60,867 nucleotides of DNA from Planktothrix tepida PCC 9214 (GTDB lineage Bacteria; Cyanobacteriota; Cyanobacteriia; Cyanobacteriales; Microcoleaceae): contig NZ_LN889812.1 in assembly GCF_900009145.1 (NCBI RefSeq), positions 153,462-214,328 on the forward strand, read 5' to 3'. How positions within the stretch are numbered: position 1 is the stretch's first letter; every line of letters begins with the position of its first letter. Under the pieces are notes generated by a model. It was not told the DNA's origin. It worked only from the letters and a program-made list of their open reading frames with translations, and did no database searches. A program made the position numbers and the translations under genes. Of this stretch, positions 53,386-60,867 are shown piece after piece.

Positions 53386-54996
53386 TTAAAGCGGAAGGGG
53401 CTCTTGTTGCTGTTCTTTTTTCAGATCTTGTTGTTTAATTTTAGGCAATTTGAATAGGACACCCACTAAAAACCAATAATAAACAGCCACTGGATCGGTA
53501 TCGAGAGGATACCAATAGGGATTATAGCTAATTAAAGCAATAAAAATCCAAAATGTAATTCCATAACCCCATAAACTATGATCGATTAATTGATGATAGG
53601 ATTTAAACCCTAAAATCGTAATTGTTGTCACCAGGAATAAAAAAGCGGCAACTCCAAAGGGGCCAATTTCATAGTACAACTTAGGATAATAAGCTTCAAT
53701 TAATCGTGTTTTTCCTAATCCTCTGGCTGCGGTTGTTGCTTGTCCTAAACCATTGCCTAAAAAACCGCGATGGGCTTTCAAACTCAAATTCGTTTGTTTC
53801 GTTAAAAACACTGCCGGGGGATCAGCATTCCAACGTCCAATCAAGCTATCAACTCGTTCAGACATGACCTCTGGTGCGAAAATTGATGTGGCGAGAATTA
53901 AAGCCACCATCCCTACAACAATCACTAATAAGCGCTTAACCCGTGAGATATGACTGGTCGCCACTAGCAACAAAATCACAATGGATGGAACCGCTAACAA
54001 AGCTGTTCTTTGACCAGAAATAATGGCATTGAGCATCACTAACGATAACGCCGCTAAACCCGTTAAACGCCACTTCAATTTTGGGTCACTAAAGGCCGTT
54101 GCAAAACCAAAAAATGTGCTGGATACTAAAAACCAAGACCAATGCCAAGGCGCGACAAAGGTTCCGGGTAAACGAATAAAGTTTTCCGATGGGTAATATC
54201 CTAATGCGCCTCCCACAAAACACTTACGCTGCACATTTGCCCTCAATAATAAATGTTCTGGTAAACCGCTATTATCCGAACAATACCCCGTTATTATTAA
54301 TATAAATTGAATGAATCCTAAAATGCAACAAATGACGATTAAAATAATTTGCAAACGAGAAAAAAATTGCAGTTCTTTGCGAGTCCGAATCAAATAATAG
54401 GCTCCGGTAATCAGAGGAATATATCCCAGTAAAACTTTTAAGCCGAAGAGTCCCACGGCAAACGGTTGGTTATCGACCGTGGCGTGTCGTTGTTGAACAC
54501 CATTAACAGCAAAGAGGGTAACAATAGCAATCGTGAACAAAATTAACAGGGGAATTCTAAGTTGAGGCGGAACAATAAGCGGTAACTTTTTTTTTCTTAA
54601 TTCAACAATTAAACCGATTAAAGCCGGGATATAAAACCCATCTTTTGCTAAATGGAAAATAAAATGATCGTTGCCAACCCAATAAGAAATTGTCCCCGCA
54701 AAGGGTAAATAAATTAAAAAAGCCCATAACCCTTGACGGGGATATCGATAACATAAAACCAGAATCATTAGAGCAATACTGCTAAAGATTGTGGTATTTA
54801 CAGAAACCCCATTCGCAAATAGCAAGAGTCCCATCAATAAAGCGACACTAGCGACTATTGCTAAGAACCGCCAGAAATTGGGTTTCTTAGGGGAAGGCGG
54901 TTCAAGATCAATCACCGGGTATTCAAAACCGTTAAGATCAGGGTCGGGATGACTCTGGTGTTCTGATTGTTGGGGTTGACCAGGAAAGTTGGACAT
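53386..54996 (-). CDS. O-antigen ligase/polymerase-like membrane protein (possibly HpsL-like)
   Basis: About 536 residues. A cytoplasmic proline-rich N-terminus (~1-45) is followed by roughly 11-12 membrane spans, with a large loop around GNGLGQATTAARGLGKTRLI and the FGFATAFSD and ISGQRTALLAVP region typical of O-antigen ligases. Such proteins polymerise or ligate exopolysaccharide. In filamentous cyanobacteria the HpsL protein, needed for hormogonium polysaccharide, has this build, but I cannot confirm it here. The start at 54996 follows the upstream small gene; the frame to 55119 would overlap it. Confidence 0.7.
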   Translation of the reverse strand: MSNFPGQPQQSEHQSHPDPDLNGFEYPVIDLEPPSPKKPNFWRFLAIVASVALLMGLLLFANGVSVNTTIFSSIALMILVLCYRYPRQGLWAFLIYLPFAGTISYWVGNDHFIFHLAKDGFYIPALIGLIVELRKKKLPLIVPPQLRIPLLILFTIAIVTLFAVNGVQQRHATVDNQPFAVGLFGLKVLLGYIPLITGAYYLIRTRKELQFFSRLQIILIVICCILGFIQFILIITGYCSDNSGLPEHLLLRANVQRKCFVGGALGYYPSENFIRLPGTFVAPWHWSWFLVSSTFFGFATAFSDPKLKWRLTGLAALSLVMLNAIISGQRTALLAVPSIVILLLVATSHISRVKRLLVIVVGMVALILATSIFAPEVMSERVDSLIGRWNADPPAVFLTKQTNLSLKAHRGFLGNGLGQATTAARGLGKTRLIEAYYPKLYYEIGPFGVAAFLFLVTTITILGFKSYHQLIDHSLWGYGITFWIFIALISYNPYWYPLDTDPVAVYYWFLVGVLFKLPKIKQQDLKKEQQQEPLPL

Positions 54997-55006
54997 TAGA
55001 ATATGA

Positions 55007-55234
55007 TTATTGCCAACGTTGAGGAATATTGACTTCCCAAAGTTCCTGTACACGCTGTTGTTGAGGAGAGGGAAGTCGTTCAAAGGCTTGCATAATTTCC
55101 CAATGAGTATAATTAACAATCAAAGCTGTCAATTCACCCAAAGTTTCAGCTTGTAATAAAGCCGATTGCAACAATTGATGCTCGATGAGGTCGAAGTTAA
55201 GGGTTTGTTCTGAAGATAAAAGTTCGATTGCCAT
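55007..55234 (-). CDS. small helical protein of unknown function
   Basis: A 75-residue protein (MAIELLSSEQTLNFDLIEHQ...) without membrane span or known motif, predicted mostly helical, ending 10 bases before the O-antigen-ligase-like gene. It is probably co-transcribed with that gene. Confidence 0.6.
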   Translation of the reverse strand: MAIELLSSEQTLNFDLIEHQLLQSALLQAETLGELTALIVNYTHWEIMQAFERLPSPQQQRVQELWEVNIPQRWQ

Positions 55235-55290
55235 CGTGTTCCAAAAAACAGAGCGTTACCAACTGTTGAGAAAATAAATAATCTGAATTT

Positions 55291-55677
55291 CTACAGGCTG
55301 GAAAGGATTATTCCCACTATAGCACCCCCAAGAAGAGTAAATGTTACTAGGGAACTGATGGCAAACCCCAGCATCCGTTTCTCAGCCACTTGGTAATATC
55401 CCCAAGCATATAAAATTCGTCCGATGACCCAAACTGCACCTAAACCAGCAGCCCAAATTGGACTCACCCATTCCGAAAACAACCACAGCGTCGGGAGAAA
55501 CAAAACCAATTGTTCGAGGGTGTTCTGTTGGACGCGCACCACTCGCTCAAAATTCTCGTCTCCGTTCATTTGAGGGGGCATAATTTTGTACTTGATTCGG
55601 GCACGCCCCACATTAATCGTCACAGCTAAATATAGCAGCAACGCACAAGCGGTTACTAAACTAGGCCACATTGACAT
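55291..55677 (-). CDS. MAPEG family membrane protein
   Basis: A 128-residue protein with four predicted spans. The family pattern is RARIKYKIMPP, NFERVVRVQQNTLEQLVLFL (catalytic Arg, E-x-x-x-L-E-Q) and AAGLGAVWVIGRILYAWGYY. MAPEG proteins are microsomal glutathione S-transferases or related eicosanoid enzymes; in cyanobacteria they probably detoxify lipid peroxides. Confidence 0.88.
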   Translation of the reverse strand: MSMWPSLVTACALLLYLAVTINVGRARIKYKIMPPQMNGDENFERVVRVQQNTLEQLVLFLPTLWLFSEWVSPIWAAGLGAVWVIGRILYAWGYYQVAEKRMLGFAISSLVTFTLLGGAIVGIILSSL

Positions 55678-55939
55678 AACCAGAAAGTCCCTACAGTAAA
55701 TCTATCTTTTCCTATCCTACCCTCAACAACCCAGGGTCAACCGCGCAGCACCCCAGAGCCAACCGAGGTCAACTTGTGATCTCAATCACTTTTAAACTTC
55801 CCAGTCAGTCACAGGAAATCTTCCTTCCCTGTCACGCCAAAGCTTTTGAACTATCACGGCTTCATCCAAGCGCTATCACTGTCATCTTTAACCAAACATT
55901 AGATAGTTAACTCAGTCCGACGTAATGGATTAGGTCAAA

Positions 55940-56962
55940 ATGCTGAACTTAAATTTCTCAGGTTGCACGCCCGTGATGAATCAAAATCAATTAAAGCCCT
56001 ATATGATTATTATTATAGAAGAAACCCATCCCTTAAATTTTAGATCATTTGTTAAATTATTGAACCAACTGCACTTAAGTTTTGTGATTGCGCCTCATCC
56101 AGATAGTGCGATTTTTCATGCAGAATATACGAATCCAGACGTTATTCTGATTCCCTTTGACCCCAACCAAGCTAATCCCCAAGAAACCTATCACAAGTTG
56201 AAGCAAGCTAAAATCACTGAAAATGTTCCGGTGTTATGGATGAATAGTTATTCTGACTTGAATGTACAATATCTAACGTCCTTTACCTCAACCCTTGAGG
56301 CGAATAATCCCTTGACAGCCTCGAATTTTTCCTTTGGTGATTTACCGATTGATACAACGATTAAAAGTCTCAAAAATCAAATTGAAATGCAGCAAAAATT
56401 ATTAATTAAATTACAAGCTGAAAACCAACACCTGAAACGTCTAGCTTCTTTAGATGATTTAACTCAAGTAGCCAATCGTCGTCAATTTTATAGCTACTTA
56501 CAAGAACAATGGCAATCCTGCCAAGAAGACTATCTTTCCATGATCTTATGTGATGTGGATTTTTTCAAACTTTATAATGATACTTACGGTCATTTAGCCG
56601 GGGATTATTGTTTACAACAAATAGCCCAGGCTATTGAAACGGCAGTTCGTAGAGTTAGGGAACCAGAACCCTATTTAGTCGCCCGTTATGGGGGAGAAGA
56701 ATTTGCTGTAATTTTACCCTATTTAGATCAAGAAAATGCGCGTAAAGTTGCTGAAGAAATTCAACTGCAAATTCGATATTTAAAAATTCCCCATCGTTCC
56801 TCTCCCATCCGTTCTTATATTACCAGTAGTTTAGGGGTTGCCTGTTCTATTCCCGGAGAAGAATCCCATTTACAAGAGTTGATTAGTGCGGCAGACAAAG
56901 CCATGTATCACGCCAAGTCAGAAGGACGAGATCAAGTTAAAGTCGCTTCAGATATTCTCTAA
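55940..56962 (+). CDS. GGDEF diguanylate cyclase with pseudo-receiver domain
   Basis: A 340-residue protein. The N-terminal ~135 residues have the length and pattern of a receiver but read NPDVILIPFDPNQ where a phospho-acceptor DI/DxxMP is expected, so phosphorylation is unlikely. A coiled linker (MQQKLLIKLQAENQHLKRLA) and a GGDEF domain with YGGEEFAVILPY follow. Its GGDEF part resembles that of the 50289-51317 regulator (RRQFYSYLQEQW). A long AT-rich hairpin covers its stop codon. Confidence 0.88.
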   Translation: MLNLNFSGCTPVMNQNQLKPYMIIIIEETHPLNFRSFVKLLNQLHLSFVIAPHPDSAIFHAEYTNPDVILIPFDPNQANPQETYHKLKQAKITENVPVLWMNSYSDLNVQYLTSFTSTLEANNPLTASNFSFGDLPIDTTIKSLKNQIEMQQKLLIKLQAENQHLKRLASLDDLTQVANRRQFYSYLQEQWQSCQEDYLSMILCDVDFFKLYNDTYGHLAGDYCLQQIAQAIETAVRRVREPEPYLVARYGGEEFAVILPYLDQENARKVAEEIQLQIRYLKIPHRSSPIRSYITSSLGVACSIPGEESHLQELISAADKAMYHAKSEGRDQVKVASDIL

Positions 56963-57050
56963 ATATTCAAAAATAGAATAAAAATATACCTTTAAATTGG
57001 TTAAAAATATATTTTTAATCGATTCTATTTTTGAATCTCATTTAGAGAAT
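56954..57050. terminator. 97-base inverted repeat at the 3' end of the GGDEF gene
   Basis: Outer arms ATTCTCTAAA (56954-) and TTTAGAGAAT (-57050) and inner arms ATTCAAAAATAGAAT (56965-56979) and ATTCTATTTTTGAAT (57022-57036) pair with a 3-base bulge, and the loop contains the palindrome TTAAAAATATATTTTTAA (57001-57018). The stop codon TAA (56960-56962) lies within the left arm. It could be a terminator or the scar of a small mobile element. Confidence 0.7.
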
Positions 57051-57149
57051 AATTTTTATTAAATCACCTAAAATTTTTATCGCTTGCTCCAGTTTCTATA
57101 ACCTAGGTAAAATATAGAATCAAAGGGCTGCATTCAATAGACTCAAAAA

Positions 57150-57299
57150 AGCTACGATAGGGCCTATCGGAAGTTGGTCGCCAGACCTAAACACTTTTGG
57201 GGAGATACAACCTCTATCTGGGTTGGTTGTCATACCTGCTTAGATAAGTTGAGTCCGTGAACCAAGAATCTCCGCCCTTTTAGGGTGAGGAAGTGTCAA
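57150..57299 (+). ncRNA. possible IS200/IS605 right end with omega-RNA (reRNA) relic; no TnpB/IscB gene
   Basis: A structured stretch with GGAAGTTGGTCGCCAGACC, ACAACC-loop-GGTTGT (57207-57230), GTGAACCAAGAATCTCC and a CGCCCTTTTAGGG hairpin ending in GGAAGTGTCAA. The pattern GAATC-hairpin-GTGTCAA is how right ends of many IS200/IS605-type elements finish, and the upstream RNA-like part is what would serve as the omega-RNA of TnpB or IscB. No nuclease gene is nearby. The assignment rests on remembered patterns. Confidence 0.4.
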
Positions 57300-57337
57300 C
57301 CTACCTATGATATTATTGTGCAAAACTTTAAATCGCG

Positions 57338-57946
57338 ATGAATCGTTGTATTGTGATGTCTTCTGGGTTGAAAAAAGCACTTCTGACTCACCTATCCCGT
57401 AATCAGCGTTGGTTGTCAGTGGTGGCAACGGTGAGTTTATTTCCGTTGTTTGTCCCCGTTGCTCCGGCATCTGCTTTTCCGTCTTTTGTGCAAATTCGGC
57501 GACAAGACTATAGAAACTGTACTCAACAGTTAACTAACGCTGGTCTGTCCGTTGAATTGGCAACTCAAGGCTGTTCAATGGCAGCTAGGCCGAGAAATAT
57601 GGGGTATTGTGTCACACAAATGCAAAAAAATGTTGCCGCCCTACCTGTAGAACAAATTTTATCAGGTTGTTTGCAAGTTCGGCGTCCCGATGAATTAGCC
57701 AATTGTGTGGTCAATATTAGCAGCAATACTAACTCATCCGACCCCTTGAATATTCTTGATAGTTGTCGTCGGAGTGTATTACCTGAAAAGTTGTCTTTTT
57801 GTGTTGTGGGCTTGATTCAAGCTAATACAAATTTAGGCGTTGATCAAGTTTTAAAAACTTGTTTAACTCCCCCTGAAAATGTTGTGGAGTTGCAAAAAGA
57901 CAATTCCATTCAGTTAAAATTAGATACACCCTCTCAAAAACAATAA
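57338..57946 (+). CDS. secreted cysteine-repeat protein
   Basis: A 202-residue protein with a signal peptide (WLSVVATVSLFPLFVPVAPA, cleavage after ASA). The mature part contains eight cysteines in a regular spacing: C-x(18-20)-C-x(11)-C repeated about four times (from NCTQQLTNAG through LDSCRRSVLPEKLSFC to LKTC), so it is about four copies of a ~31-residue helical unit. No known family is recognised. A GGGCGGG hairpin lies 51 bases after the stop. Confidence 0.75.
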   Translation: MNRCIVMSSGLKKALLTHLSRNQRWLSVVATVSLFPLFVPVAPASAFPSFVQIRRQDYRNCTQQLTNAGLSVELATQGCSMAARPRNMGYCVTQMQKNVAALPVEQILSGCLQVRRPDELANCVVNISSNTNSSDPLNILDSCRRSVLPEKLSFCVVGLIQANTNLGVDQVLKTCLTPPENVVELQKDNSIQLKLDTPSQKQ

Positions 57947-57996
57947 ATTAACTGAATTTCAAGTGTCTTTATTTTGGGTTTCTTCGGGTGAGAACG

Positions 57997-58015
57997 GGGC
58001 GGGAAAAACCCGCCC
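57997..58015. terminator. GC-rich hairpin between convergent genes
   Basis: GGGCGGG and CCCGCCC pair around AAAAA. It lies between the cysteine-repeat gene and the end of the RTX gene and could terminate both; the T-tracts are weak. Confidence 0.6.
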
Positions 58016-58025
58016 AAAAGTCTAA

Positions 58026-60866
58026 CTAAAACAGAATAATATCATCGGAATTCAAGGATGTTACGCCTGTAATTCCCTCTAATTTAGCTAGAATTCGAGA
58101 ATCATTTCCTGATGTGTTATTCCCATTGCCATCATAGATTAAGTAAGTATCCTTACCATTATCAAAGGCAAATAGACTAGGGTTATTTGTAGGCAAGACA
58201 TCGGTTGAAAGATTCGTTTGTACACTGAGGAGAATATTAGCTGCATCTGCAATTAAACTGGTTGATACGCTAATTTGATCACCCCCCACTTGACCCAAAC
58301 CTTCAAAATTGTTAATGGAATCATAGAAACCACTGCCAATTTGAGTCGTAATTGTAGTTCCCACCGCATTAAAAGCAGTACCGCCTCCATCAAGTGCATC
58401 ACTATAAATAAATAGGTCTGTTTCCCCTAAGTTACCAATGAGGCTATCCCGTCCTAAACCCCCAAACAGCTTATCTTGTCCTGCACCTCCATCGAGAAGG
58501 TCGTTGCCACTTCCCCCCGATAAACTATCATTACCATCATTTCCCCGCAGGGTGTCATTCCCCTCCAGACCGACGAGGGTATCATTTCCCCCCAAACCAT
58601 TGAGGTTATCGCTAAAACTGCCTCCCGTTACTAAGTTAGGGTTATTATCAGCAACAGGTAACAGGTTAATCGTAATATTAGCAGTGGCTGTTCCGCCTTG
58701 ACCGTCACTAATAGTGTAGTTGAAACTATCCACCCCGGTAGCATTTCCCAGACGAGTATACTGAACTAATGACCCCGATTGAGTCACTAACCCTTGTGCT
58801 GTAGGGGGATTATCCACAGAAGTTAACGTTAGAACATCTCCATCGGGGTCAGTATCGTTATCCAGGGGAGAAATGGGGAATTGGATACTATTATTGGTGA
58901 AAATTGGGCCATCATTAACCGCAACAGGTAAATCATTAACGGCCGTAATATTAATCGTAACGGTTTGACTGACCGCAGGATTTTCACCGTCACTCACGGT
59001 ATATAAAAACACCCCGGCTGAACCATTAACATTAGCTTTTGGTACAAATTCTAATTGGCTAATTTCAGCACTCGTTAACGTTTGACCAATAATAATAGAG
59101 TTAGTTTGACCCGTAATACGGACGATTCCTTTAGTGCTATCAGGAATACTATTAACAGTAATAATTAACGGGTCATTATTGGGATCAACTGGGGATGAAA
59201 TTCCCAAATTTTGAGTTATATCTTCAGTAATATTAACGGTCGTATTCCCTTGAACTACTGGAGGAAGATTTAAGCCAGCAATTCCAGCAAAGTCATTAAC
59301 ATTAAGGGTTGTCACACCATTAACGTTGTCTAATTTTGCCAAAATTCGAGAATCATTACCCGTTGTATTATCACCATTACCATCATAAATTAGGTAAGTG
59401 CTACTGCCATCATTAAAGGCAAATAGACCTGGACTTGTACCCGGAATCACATCTCCAGTAATATTGGTTTGTACCGTTGTGGCAATATTTGCAAAGGATT
59501 GAATCACCGTTGTGGCAAAATTAATCTGATCTCCGACCGCAGCCCCTAATCCTTCAAAATCGGTGATAGTATCATATAAAGCACTTCCAATTTGAGCTTT
59601 AATCTCGGTATTAGAACTTGCATTAAAACCCGACCCACCGCCATCATTAGCAGTTTCATAACGAAATTGGTCAATTCCCTCATTTCCGGTCATCGTATCC
59701 GGTGTTAAACCGCCATTCAGGGTATCCTCTCCAATTCCTCCCTGTAACAGATCTGTTCCGCTTCCACCGGATAAACTATCATTTCCGTCATTTCCTCGCA
59801 GGGTGTCATTCCCCCCCAAACCGGTTAGGGTGTCATTTCCCCCCAAACCATTGAGGTTATCGCCAAAATTGCCTCCCGTTACTAAGTTCGGAGTCCCATC
59901 CGCTAAGGGTAACAATTCAACATTAATCTGACCCGTCGCCGTCCCCCCTTGACCATCACTAATACTGTAGTTGAAACTATCCACCCCGGTATTACTTCCC
60001 AGGCGAGTATACTGAACTAATGACCCCGCTTGAGTCACTAACCCTTGGGCGGTGGGAGGATTATCCACAGAAGTTAACGTTAGAGCATCTCCATCGGGGT
60101 CAGTGTCATTGGCTAAGGGAGAAATCGGGAATTGGATGCTATTGTTAGTAAAAATTGGGCCATCGGTAACAGCAACAGGAGGCTGATTTAAAGCAATCAC
60201 CGTAATGGTACTTGCCGCTGTATTACTATTGCTCGTTCCATCATTCACCTGAACCTGTACTAGGCGGGTGGTGGTATTGGGAGGATTAGCTGTATTGTTA
60301 TAAACAACTTGTCCAATGGCGGTTTGATAAGCCGCTAGTGAGGCATTCCCCGTTAAGGTTAAAATTCCGGTGGTGCTGTTATAACTACTGGCGGTAATCC
60401 CCGAAGGTAACGAACCATTAGCTGATAAACTTTCCCCACCGCCATTGAGTGGATTTGTTACAGTAATTGTGGCGGACTGGATGGTGGTATTGTCTGCATC
60501 CGTAATTACAATACTACTCCCACTCGCGATCGCAACAGCAGGTTGTCCTTGTTGAAAGGCTACTTGGGTATTATTTCCCGCTTGGCTACCATTTAAGTCT
60601 AGGGTTGGGGGTTGATTGGGATTAACAGTAATGTTAACCGTCGCGCTACTGGTTCCACCCTGACCATCACTAATGGTATACAAGAAACTAGCCGGCCCTG
60701 TATAGTTATTGACTGGGGTAAACAGAACATTTCCATTACTGAGGGTAACCGTCCCATTTGTGGGATTACTAACTTGTGTAATGGTTAACGGATCATTATT
60801 CGGATCGGTATCATTTGCTAAGAGAGTGGAAGAGGATATTGTTAAGAGTTGATTTTGCGTTCCCAC
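58026..60866 (-). CDS. giant cadherin-like/RTX calcium-binding surface protein, C-terminal 946 residues (5' end outside window)
   Basis: The frame is open through the right edge of the window (the first codon seen is GTG), so the gene continues outside. In protein order: a cadherin-like domain (~1-80, ANDTDPNNDPLTITQVSNPT), another repeat domain (~85-220), a cadherin-like domain (~225-320), RTX repeats of type GGNDTLTGLGGNDTLRGNDG (~325-400), and a terminal-type domain (LIYDGNGDNTTGNDSRILAK, ~400-530). The same order then recurs: cadherin-like (~545-735), RTX (~740-805) and terminal domain (~806-946). It is probably secreted by a type I system and may act in adhesion or gliding. The two blocks are recent duplicates. 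Confidence 0.9.
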   Translation of the reverse strand: MGTQNQLLTISSSTLLANDTDPNNDPLTITQVSNPTNGTVTLSNGNVLFTPVNNYTGPASFLYTISDGQGGTSSATVNITVNPNQPPTLDLNGSQAGNNTQVAFQQGQPAVAIASGSSIVITDADNTTIQSATITVTNPLNGGGESLSANGSLPSGITASSYNSTTGILTLTGNASLAAYQTAIGQVVYNNTANPPNTTTRLVQVQVNDGTSNSNTAASTITVIALNQPPVAVTDGPIFTNNSIQFPISPLANDTDPDGDALTLTSVDNPPTAQGLVTQAGSLVQYTRLGSNTGVDSFNYSISDGQGGTATGQINVELLPLADGTPNLVTGGNFGDNLNGLGGNDTLTGLGGNDTLRGNDGNDSLSGGSGTDLLQGGIGEDTLNGGLTPDTMTGNEGIDQFRYETANDGGGSGFNASSNTEIKAQIGSALYDTITDFEGLGAAVGDQINFATTVIQSFANIATTVQTNITGDVIPGTSPGLFAFNDGSSTYLIYDGNGDNTTGNDSRILAKLDNVNGVTTLNVNDFAGIAGLNLPPVVQGNTTVNITEDITQNLGISSPVDPNNDPLIITVNSIPDSTKGIVRITGQTNSIIIGQTLTSAEISQLEFVPKANVNGSAGVFLYTVSDGENPAVSQTVTINITAVNDLPVAVNDGPIFTNNSIQFPISPLDNDTDPDGDVLTLTSVDNPPTAQGLVTQSGSLVQYTRLGNATGVDSFNYTISDGQGGTATANITINLLPVADNNPNLVTGGSFSDNLNGLGGNDTLVGLEGNDTLRGNDGNDSLSGGSGNDLLDGGAGQDKLFGGLGRDSLIGNLGETDLFIYSDALDGGGTAFNAVGTTITTQIGSGFYDSINNFEGLGQVGGDQISVSTSLIADAANILLSVQTNLSTDVLPTNNPSLFAFDNGKDTYLIYDGNGNNTSGNDSRILAKLEGITGVTSLNSDDIILF

Positions 60867-60867
60867 C

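Noticed and set aside
55007-55119. Extended start (55119) for the O-antigen-ligase-like gene
   Set aside because: It would overlap the small gene ending at 55007; the start at 54996 is more economical.

Overview
The window comes from a cyanobacterium, most likely a filamentous, non-heterocystous Oscillatoriales-type strain (Planktothrix-like; the genus is inference). The evidence is psbA, psbX, psb28 and ycf66, a phycobiliprotein-like gene next to a phycobilisome-linker gene, two FtsH proteases, LpxB (Gram-negative outer membrane), many HIP1 octamers (GCGATCGC) and AT-rich heptamer repeats of the kind common in cyanobacterial intergenic DNA. No tRNA, rRNA or CRISPR array was found.

Region 1 (1-14.5 kb) is accessory and is the most interesting part. 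It is a small biosynthetic gene cluster between transposon debris. After the 3' end of a MATE exporter comes an ISAs1-type insertion sequence (791-2005). It abuts the last ~50 codons of a lost carrier-protein-containing megasynthase, whose stop codon overlaps the start of a docking-C-A-T-TE NRPS. Then follow a SyrP-like Fe/2-oxoglutarate oxygenase, a stand-alone choline/carnitine acyltransferase, an acyl-CoA-dehydrogenase-like enzyme, a stand-alone adenylating enzyme and a stand-alone carrier protein, with a convergent second MATE exporter. The last three enzymes form a prolyl-carrier-protein oxidation cassette like PltF/PltE/PltL or AnaC/AnaB/AnaD; the pocket residues of the ligase read as the proline code of that group. 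I do not recognise the whole assembly as a known pathway. Two degraded transposase ends (13964-14430) close the region.

Region 2 (14.5-35.4 kb) is mostly core genome: dusA, a VIT/von Willebrand A surface protein, lpxB, a GNAT acetyltransferase, ycf66-psbX, a YggT protein, a TPR protein with a striking 57-bp coding tandem repeat, a GAF-SpoIIE phosphatase, ftsY, nusB, a DUF502 membrane protein, psbA (D1 with Glu130) with a readable promoter and terminator, a sugar/H+ symporter, a secreted TPR protein, psb28 and moaB.

Region 3 (35.5-42.6 kb) is a type I restriction-modification locus transcribed leftwards as hsdM, antitoxin, PIN toxin, hsdS, hsdR. The toxin-antitoxin pair lies inside it, and a MITE-like inverted-repeat element lies between hsdS and hsdR.

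Region 4 (42.6-60.9 kb) carries two tandem ftsH genes, a divergent phycobiliprotein with its own linker protein, a VOC protein overlapping a serine-recombinase-family gene with a degenerate catalytic domain, two response-regulator cyclic-di-GMP enzymes plus a third GGDEF protein, an O-antigen-ligase-like membrane protein, a MAPEG protein, a solo IS200/IS605-like right end (possible omega-RNA relic), a small secreted cysteine-repeat protein and the C-terminal 946 residues of a giant cadherin/RTX surface protein built from a tandem duplication.
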